From the NCBI GenBank assembly GCA_964411065.1, contig CAYPJO010000062.1:1-11157 (forward strand): a stretch of 11,157 nucleotides of DNA, in the 5' to 3' direction. The position numbers were made by a program, and so were the translations under genes. The notes below the pieces were generated by a model. It ran no database searches, had not been told where the DNA came from, and saw only the letters and a program-made list of their open reading frames with translations. This DNA is from DYHD01 sp964411065. GTDB taxonomy: Bacteria > Nitrospirota > Thermodesulfovibrionia > Thermodesulfovibrionales > Dissulfurispiraceae. This document shows positions 6,477 through 11,157 of this stretch, one piece after another (position 1 is the first letter of the stretch; each line of letters starts with the position of its first letter).

Positions 6477-6998
6477 TCATTTTCTCCTTATTTTATAAAT
6501 AGTGTTTGCCATTACCATACCGCCTATAAGCATACAAATAATTGTAATAAAACCACTTAAAGCAAGCTGAGCGACACCATTGAACCAGTAAGTGATAAAG
6601 CACCCACTAGAGAGTTTTGCGCCGAACACAGCTATCATTCCACCAAAAAATGAAAAAAATAATCTTTTGAATATGCTTGGGCCATATCGACTTCGCCACA
6701 TATCTGGGACAATCTTAAACTGAAAGGTTTTCGAAGTAATTGCAGAGATAAGTACTCCTATAAATAAACCAATGAGAAACATAGACTGCCAATCTATTAT
6801 TGACGCAAATCTTTCATTGTATTCTGAACTCACAAATCTGGCAGGCAATAAATATCTTTCTATCAGACTACTTATTTTTGTAAAAGTTATTAATGCATTG
6901 AAAGATTTTTCTGATAGCCAAGTGGAAAAAATTAAAACTATGCCGGCAAGACAGCCTGCTAAATAGGGGCTCCATCCATCTTTTTTAGATTTTTTCAT
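6477..6998 (-). CDS. YeeE/YedE family transporter, half protein A
   Basis: A 173-residue membrane protein, the first of the pair. It begins KKSKKDGWSPYLAGCLAG, a common opening in this family, and has membrane segments near 12-30, 72-90, 112-130 and 143-165. The signature GGMIAVFGAKLSSGCFITYW (119-138) places the conserved cysteine at C133, matching the GC motif of YeeE/YedE half repeats. Together with the gene ending at 5948 it should form a sulfur (probably thiosulfate) import pore in the inner membrane. The ribosome binding site is weak (AGAGATA just before ATG). Paired half-length genes of this type are frequent in sulfur-metabolising bacteria, so this is a normal split arrangement, not a broken gene. 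Confidence 0.87.
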   Translation of the reverse strand: MKKSKKDGWSPYLAGCLAGIVLIFSTWLSEKSFNALITFTKISSLIERYLLPARFVSSEYNERFASIIDWQSMFLIGLFIGVLISAITSKTFQFKIVPDMWRSRYGPSIFKRLFFSFFGGMIAVFGAKLSSGCFITYWFNGVAQLALSGFITIICMLIGGMVMANTIYKIRRK

Positions 6999-7158
6999 TA
7001 TCTCTATAATATAAATAGCTTACCTTAATATTTTTTATCTTTTATAATCTCTTATATCACAAGTAACTTCAAAAAGTCGTTGAATTGTAAACAGAGAGTC
7101 CTAACATGAGTTTAGGCACCACAGTCTTTCTCCATTTAAATACTTTTTTTAAATCCTT

Positions 7159-7337
7159 TTAAAGCTTTTCTTTCTGTTTTGCTCCAATCATTAAAAGAAC
7201 TTTTTTGCTACCTGTCTTTAGGACTAATTTTCTCTACTATAAAAATCATCTATATTAACGTAATCGCCCTGAATTTCTGCTTTGCCAGTCCTATACATGG
7301 ATAAATAAGTATATAAATATAACTTTAGAGCCCCCAT
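7159..7337 (-). pseudogene. Possible frameshifted remnant of a small gene
   Basis: On the minus strand a 37-codon frame opens at ATG 7337 (MGALKLYLYTYLSMYRTGKA, then EIQGDYVNIDDFYSREN) and stops at TAG 7224. A single-base shift at the AAAA run just before that stop joins it to KLVLKTGSKKVLLMIGAKQK EKL, which ends at TAA 7159. The joined product of about 57 residues has a protein-like composition in an otherwise stop-rich spacer. No ribosome binding site is seen. I do not recognise the family. It may be a decayed gene, a small real protein, or chance. Confidence 0.3.
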
Positions 7338-7377
7338 TCTAAGTGTTTAAAATATCCATAAGGTTGATAAATGGGGG
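7331..7377. repeat. 8-bp inverted repeat
   Basis: CCCCCATT (7331-7338) is the exact reverse complement of AATGGGGG (7370-7377), with a 31-base AT-rich loop. The C and G runs stand out in this AT-rich spacer. The left arm overlaps the ATG of the possible remnant. No T-tract follows, so it is not an obvious terminator. Confidence 0.4.
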
Positions 7378-7594
7378 TTAATCTTACGACGATGATAATC
7401 ATATACAAAAGATATTTTAAGTCACTACACTTTCATCCATACATATATTGCATTTAAAAGCCCTATTTGGATCATTTAAAATTTTAGTTGTCTTTTTAGG
7501 GGCTTAAGCTCTTTTTGAGCTAATATTATTATTCTAATATTCGCTCTTACATTTAAATATAAAAAATATAAAAATATAAATATTTATCAAAAAG

Positions 7595-8719
7595 TCAAAG
7601 ATTCTTCTCATAGATTCTGAACTTCTTATAAAGTTTAGCGTTAAATTGATTTATAATCCTTAAAGTTTGTAGGTTATCCTCAAGTATCCATGAAAATTCA
7701 ACTCTTTTATATCTAAATTGTCGTCTATTGAAATTCCTGAAGGCTTCACGAAAGAGAAGAGCGTCTATACCTCTTCTTCTGAAGTCTTTTTTTATTCCAA
7801 AGAGGAGAAGCCTTAAATCTGTAATCTTTTTGGTATAATATAAAACTTTAATAAGGCTAAATGGGGTTATCTTGCCTTTCATTTTTCTCAAAACTAAATT
7901 ATAGTCGGGTATAGCTCCGAAAAACCCTACAGGATTTTTATCTTCAAAGGCTAAGATGGTAAACTCTGGAACAATAAGTTTTTTTAATCTTTTTGCAGAA
8001 TAAAAGAGCTCATCCTCTGTTAGAGGGATAAAGCCCCAATTATCCTGCCAAGCTGAGTTATAGACCTCACGAAAAGCTAACATATCTTTGATAAAGTTTT
8101 TTTTGTCAATCATTCTGCAAGTAATACCACTTTTAGCGGCGATATCTGCTATTTTTAGAACTTTCTCTGGTAACTCCTTGGGAATATCATAGATAAAAGC
8201 GTAGAGGTCTTTAGCTTTTTTCATCCCATGATTCTCCATCAAGTCTTTGTAAAAAGGAGGATTATAGGGTGTCATTATCATAGATGGTGTTTCAAAGCCT
8301 TCTATAAGAAGGCCACACTCTTCATTTGTAGAGAGATTCATTGGGCCTCTTATTATTTTTAGTTGTCTTTTCGCAAAAAAATTGGATACTTTATCTAGTA
8401 AAACACTGCAAACATCTTTATCATTAATACATTCAAAAAGGCCGAAAAATCCCACAGACTCTTTATGAAAATCGATATGATTGTAATTAATAATTGCAGC
8501 GATACGACCGACAGGCTCTTTTCCTTTATAGGATATGAAAAATTTCACTTCTGAGAACTTAAAAAAGGGGTTTGCTGATGAGAAATGTTCCAGTTGATCC
8601 TTTATAAGATGGGGTGCATAAAAACTATCGGAGGCATATAAAGAAAGGGGGACCTTTATAAAATCAATAAGATCTTCTCTTGTTTTAGCTTCGATTATTT
8701 TAAAGGATTTTCCCGGCAT
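7595..8719 (-). CDS. bcerS: YghO-like GNAT acyltransferase, likely bacterial ceramide synthase
   Basis: A 374-residue protein of the YghO-like GNAT family, to which bacterial ceramide synthase bCerS belongs. bCerS N-acylates the long-chain base made by Spt; it is unrelated to eukaryotic ceramide synthases. Family marks in order: VGRIAAIINYNHIDFH (70-85), VGFFGLFECIND (89-100), RGPMNLSTNEECGLLIEGF (124-142), a P-IMTPYNPPFY run (to 157), KAKDLYAF (168-175), AWQDNWGFIPLTEDE (223-237), and the GNAT acyl-CoA loop KDFRRRGIDALLF (311-323) followed by SWILEDN (343-349). The length fits the family. It lies downstream of the Spt and CerR-like genes on the same strand, which strongly favours the ceramide role. 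The 186-base gap holds a large inverted repeat, so it may be expressed partly on its own. The ribosome binding site is weak. Confidence 0.82.
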   Translation of the reverse strand: MPGKSFKIIEAKTREDLIDFIKVPLSLYASDSFYAPHLIKDQLEHFSSANPFFKFSEVKFFISYKGKEPVGRIAAIINYNHIDFHKESVGFFGLFECINDKDVCSVLLDKVSNFFAKRQLKIIRGPMNLSTNEECGLLIEGFETPSMIMTPYNPPFYKDLMENHGMKKAKDLYAFIYDIPKELPEKVLKIADIAAKSGITCRMIDKKNFIKDMLAFREVYNSAWQDNWGFIPLTEDELFYSAKRLKKLIVPEFTILAFEDKNPVGFFGAIPDYNLVLRKMKGKITPFSLIKVLYYTKKITDLRLLLFGIKKDFRRRGIDALLFREAFRNFNRRQFRYKRVEFSWILEDNLQTLRIINQFNAKLYKKFRIYEKNL

Positions 8720-8824
8720 CCAACTTAGAGGGTATCCTTAAAGTGCTTTGCTATGATTTGTTAGCCCAGCTTTATTCATTGATTAGGAATTAGAATAAAT
8801 AAAATCGTTGAAAAAGGTAATCGT

Positions 8825-8868
8825 AGCTTTAACCTCAATTATAAAAACACTTACTATAGGTTAAAGCT
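8825..8868. repeat. Perfect 11-bp inverted repeat between spt and bcerS
   Basis: AGCTTTAACCT (8825-8835) and AGGTTAAAGCT (8858-8868) are exact reverse complements with a 22-base AT-rich loop. On the minus strand it lies between the Spt stop and the acyltransferase start. The nearest T-tract (five T) is nine bases beyond the stem, so it is at best a weak terminator. It could instead be an attenuator, an RNA processing or stability element, or an operator palindrome. Confidence 0.6.
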
Positions 8869-8905
8869 TGTGAATACAAAAATAAGATATAAAAATATAA
8901 AAAGG

Positions 8906-10096
8906 CTATATTAGTCCGAGAGCTTTACCTACTTTCTGGAAAGCTTCAAGAACTCTGTCAAGATGCTCATCTGTATGAGTTGCCATGTAACTCGTTCTGA
9001 TTAAAGCCTTACCAGGGGGTACCGCAGGAGATATAGCTACATTAGCAAAGACGCCTTCGTTTTGGAGCATCATCACCATTTTAAATGCTAACTCATCGTC
9101 GCCCACTATTACAGGGACAATGGGGGTTTGAGTGACTCCTATGTCAAAACCGAGGGACCTTAATCCATTCTGCATTTTGTATGTATTTTTCCAAAGCTGT
9201 GCAATTCTTTCAGGCTCACTCTCGATTATATCTATAGCTGCACTAACAGCAGCAACGGAAGCAGGGGTTGGACTTGCGCTGAATATTAAAGATCTTGCAT
9301 AGTGTTTAATATAGTTGATAACTTCTTTATCGCCTACTACAAAGCCACCGATAGAGGCAAGAGACTTACTATATGTTCCCATGATAAGATCTGCTTCCTT
9401 TTCAAGGTTAAAGTGCTCAGCAGTTCCTCTACCAGTCTTACCTAAGACACCTATCCCGTGTGCATCATCAATCATTAAGCGGGCTTTATATTTTTTTGTC
9501 AATCTAACTACCTCGGGGAGATTAACTATATCTCCTTCCATGCTGAAAACTCCGTCAGCAACAATGAACTTGCCTCTACCATCATTTTCCATCAATACCC
9601 TTTCGAGATCTGCTATATCATTATGCTTATATCTTCTTACCTCGCCATAGGCTAATCTACAGCCATCTATTATACTGGCGTGATCCATTTTATCTATTAT
9701 TACTAAATCATCTTTACCAACGAGAGCAGAGATAACCCCAAGATTAACTTGAAACCCTGTAGAGAATATCAAAGCTGCCTCTTTTCGCATAAAACGAGCA
9801 AGCTTTCTTTCAAGGTTTACGTGAATATCAAGAGTACCATTCAAAAATCTTGAGCCTGCACAACCAGTTCCATATTTTTTGGTGGCTTCTATAGCAGCTT
9901 CCTTAACCTTGGGATGGTTAGCTAATCCTAAATAGTTATTTGACCCCACCATGATCATTTTCTTACCACCCATTATGACTTCAGGCTCCTGGGCGCTCTC
10001 TATTATTCTAAAGTAGGGATACATACCTCTTTGCTGTAGCTCTACGGCTGCAGTAAACCTATAACATTTTTCAAATAAATCGGTGCTCATAGCCAT
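8906..10096 (-). CDS. spt: Serine palmitoyltransferase (Spt)
   Basis: PLP enzyme of the alpha-oxoamine synthase family that condenses L-serine with a long-chain acyl thioester to 3-ketosphinganine, the first step of sphingolipid synthesis. The 396 residues fit soluble bacterial SPT. Visible: GSNNYLGL (51-58), CAGSRFLNGTLDIH (79-92), the DHAS motif with PLP-stacking H139, IDDAHG with D210 and H213, TYSKS with the PLP lysine K244, and R367 where SPT binds the serine carboxylate. FLNGTLD-H, DGVFSMEGD and MGTYSKSLASIGGF closely follow the Bacteroides SPT as I recall it, rather than BioF or Kbl. AGGA seven bases before ATG 10096 supports this start. The third codon is also ATG (10090) and makes an ATGA overlap with the cerR stop. 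The 10-base overlap suggests translational coupling. Confidence 0.88.
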   Translation of the reverse strand: MAMSTDLFEKCYRFTAAVELQQRGMYPYFRIIESAQEPEVIMGGKKMIMVGSNNYLGLANHPKVKEAAIEATKKYGTGCAGSRFLNGTLDIHVNLERKLARFMRKEAALIFSTGFQVNLGVISALVGKDDLVIIDKMDHASIIDGCRLAYGEVRRYKHNDIADLERVLMENDGRGKFIVADGVFSMEGDIVNLPEVVRLTKKYKARLMIDDAHGIGVLGKTGRGTAEHFNLEKEADLIMGTYSKSLASIGGFVVGDKEVINYIKHYARSLIFSASPTPASVAAVSAAIDIIESEPERIAQLWKNTYKMQNGLRSLGFDIGVTQTPIVPVIVGDDELAFKMVMMLQNEGVFANVAISPAVPPGKALIRTSYMATHTDEHLDRVLEAFQKVGKALGLI

Positions 10097-11049
10097 TTGT
10101 GTATCCTATACCAATTAGCTGTCCATTGAGCTCCTTCTTTTAAAGTTACCTGTGGAGCAAACTTCAAGGTTTTTCTAATCTTTGAAGAGTCACAGATCCA
10201 ATTTTTATAGCGTAGTTCCTTTAACTTGTCATTATTTATGATGTTAACATTTTTTTTCATTTTTGTTAGTGCACCAAAAATAGGGATCACAAAAGAAGGA
10301 ATGCTTATTTTTAAGGGTTCTTTATTGATTGCCGTTGATATTGCATTTATTATATCATCAGATGAATAAATAAGACCATCAGAAACGAAGAATATAGAGC
10401 CTTCCGCATCTTTGCTTAAAGAAGAGTCAATAATGCCTTTTACAAGGTCTTCAACATAAATAAAGGAGTAAAGGGACTTTCCCCAGTAAGGGGCTATACC
10501 TGCCTTAACCATTTTGAAAAGAGTTAGCATATCTCTGTCTTTTGGTCCATATACAGCAGGTGGTCTCAGGATAGTTATTGGAATTTCCTTTTTAAAACTG
10601 TAAACAAGCCTTTCCGCTTCGTATTTTGTTCTGCCATAAACAGATACAGGCAAAGGTTCACAATTTTCTGTTAGTGGGATACCATTAAGACTTGGACCTG
10701 TTGCTGCCAAGCTGCTTAGGAAAAAAAATCTTTTAATCTTATGCCCTCCCCTTAGTACTGCCCTCAATAGTGTTTCTGTACCTATGACATTAGCGTTGTA
10801 AAAATCTGCTGCAGATTTTGCTTTTGTTAATCCAGCAAGATGAAATACGTAATCACAACTCTTTAAAGCACTACAGAAAGAATTAAAGTTACAACAGTCA
10901 CCCTCTATTAATTTCAGGTTAAGACCCTCAATGTATTTTAAGGAAGAAGAGGGTCTTATCAAACATATTACTTCGAATCCTTCTTTAAGTAAGGATTCAA
11001 CGAGATGACTACCAATGAATCCAGTAGCACCTGTAACAAAAGCCCTCAT
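10087..11049 (-). CDS. cerR: NAD-dependent epimerase/dehydratase, likely ceramide reductase
   Basis: An extended short-chain dehydrogenase of 320 residues. It has the NAD(P)-binding GATGFIG (7-13), the acidic turn EGDCCN (49-54), HLAG (70-73), the catalytic serine region LSSLAATG (111-118), the YGRTK motif with Y138 and K142, and LRPPAVYGP (161-169). The family includes sugar epimerases, 3-beta-HSD-like reductases, the hopanoid-associated HpnA and the bacterial ceramide reductase CerR. Direct linkage to Spt (10-base overlap) and to a bCerS-like acyltransferase favours CerR, which reduces the 3-keto group of the sphingoid base or of oxidised ceramide. Sequence alone would not separate these. 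No clear Shine-Dalgarno precedes the ATG. The upstream region runs into IS21-like repeats, so the native promoter may be displaced. Confidence 0.75.
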   Translation of the reverse strand: MRAFVTGATGFIGSHLVESLLKEGFEVICLIRPSSSLKYIEGLNLKLIEGDCCNFNSFCSALKSCDYVFHLAGLTKAKSAADFYNANVIGTETLLRAVLRGGHKIKRFFFLSSLAATGPSLNGIPLTENCEPLPVSVYGRTKYEAERLVYSFKKEIPITILRPPAVYGPKDRDMLTLFKMVKAGIAPYWGKSLYSFIYVEDLVKGIIDSSLSKDAEGSIFFVSDGLIYSSDDIINAISTAINKEPLKISIPSFVIPIFGALTKMKKNVNIINNDKLKELRYKNWICDSSKIRKTLKFAPQVTLKEGAQWTANWYRIHKWL

Positions 11050-11087
11050 AGAAGTGAAATATTGTAAATAAAGAGAAATATTTTTTT

Positions 11088-11105
11088 CAAGAATCTTGGT
11101 TCTTG
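11088..11105. repeat. 6-bp palindromic hairpin upstream of cerR
   Basis: CAAGAA (11088-11093) and TTCTTG (11100-11105) are exact reverse complements with a 6-base loop, about 40 bases before the cerR start. It may be an operator or chance. No T-tract follows the stem on either strand. Confidence 0.35.
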
Positions 11106-11112
11106 GGTGTGG

Positions 11113-11157
11113 TTACTATTTTAAAATGTCACACTTAATTACTAATTTAAAATGTCA
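11113..11157. mobile_element. Paired direct repeats, probable end of an IS21-family element
   Basis: Two 19-base direct repeats, at 11113-11131 and 11139-11157, differ at a single base (TTACTATTTTAAAATGTCA against TTACTAATTTAAAATGTCA) with a 26-base period. IS21-family elements carry several such terminal repeats at each end and end in TG...CA. A tip at a TG near 11104 or 11108 would fit, with the body beyond the right edge. No transposase gene is visible, so this call rests only on the repeats. Confidence 0.45.

Larger units (their letters stand above)
6999..7594. other. Gene-poor AT-rich spacer
   Basis: This stretch of about 600 bases lies between the acyltransferase gene and the YeeE/YedE pair, all on the minus strand. 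No intact gene of normal size is present. It holds a possible gene remnant (7159-7337), an 8-bp inverted repeat (7331-7377) and two small hairpins: CCTAA/TTAGG at 7100-7116 and AGCTC-TTTTT-GAGCT at 7507-7521. The start of the stretch should hold the promoter of the YeeE/YedE pair, but I see no convincing -35/-10 pair. Confidence 0.5.

Noticed and set aside
6772..6966. 64-codon plus-strand open frame
   Set aside because: Antisense shadow of the YeeE/YedE half gene, which has the family signature and fits the minus-strand group.
5948..6998. The two YeeE/YedE genes as one gene broken by a frameshift
   Set aside because: Each half has its own signature, complete membrane segments and start signals, and paired half genes are a normal form in this family.
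9315..9650. 111-codon plus-strand open frame
   Set aside because: Antisense to the core of spt; it merely mirrors the codon pattern of that gene.
8906..10096. BioF (8-amino-7-oxononanoate synthase) or Kbl as the product
   Set aside because: The FLNGTLDIH region and surrounding motifs follow serine palmitoyltransferase, and the neighbours are ceramide-type genes with no biotin or threonine-degradation genes nearby.

Overview
The window is AT-rich bacterial chromosome with compact genes, long AT-rich spacers and no tRNA, rRNA or CRISPR. The gene set (TrpB2-type tryptophan synthase, campylobacterial-style short QueF, paired YeeE/YedE sulfur-uptake half-proteins, a ferritin-like protein of the encapsulin type, a Bacteroides-like serine palmitoyltransferase) suggests a Gram-negative, probably anaerobic and sulfur-metabolising organism. 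Nitrospirota, Desulfobacterota or Deferribacterota-like lineages would fit, but the taxonomic guess is weak and rests only on recognised protein families.

Layout. 1-385 is gene-free with two hairpins. 386-730 (minus) is ssrA, the tmRNA, with an extended -10 promoter just upstream. 731-1473 has no convincing gene but holds several strong inverted repeats. On the plus strand follow trpB2 (1474-2835), a 245-base spacer with what may be gene debris, and trpF (3081-3704). queF (minus) overlaps the 3' end of trpF and starts close to prmA (plus, 4162-5010). A minus-strand group then reads from 6998 down to 5041: two YeeE/YedE half transporters one base apart, a 94-residue ferritin-like protein, a hairpin/T-tract terminator, and a secreted OB-fold-like protein. 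6999-7594 is a gene-poor stretch with a possible frameshifted gene remnant.

The most notable part is the minus-strand group from 11049 down to 7595: an NAD-dependent epimerase/reductase (CerR-like), a serine palmitoyltransferase (Spt) and a YghO-like GNAT acyltransferase (bCerS-like). These three families together are the known bacterial ceramide route: Spt condenses serine with a fatty acyl thioester, bCerS N-acylates the base and CerR reduces the keto group. The window therefore very likely encodes a minimal sphingolipid (ceramide) pathway. The first two genes overlap by 10 bases; the third lies after a 186-base spacer with a perfect 11-bp inverted repeat.

The right edge (11113-11157) carries two 19-base direct repeats differing at one base, like the multiple terminal repeats of IS21-family insertion sequences. 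An insertion element may therefore begin about 55-65 bases upstream of the ceramide genes. I see no wholly new system. The best leads are the ceramide cassette, the encapsulin-type ferritin without an adjacent shell gene, and the structured or decayed spacers.
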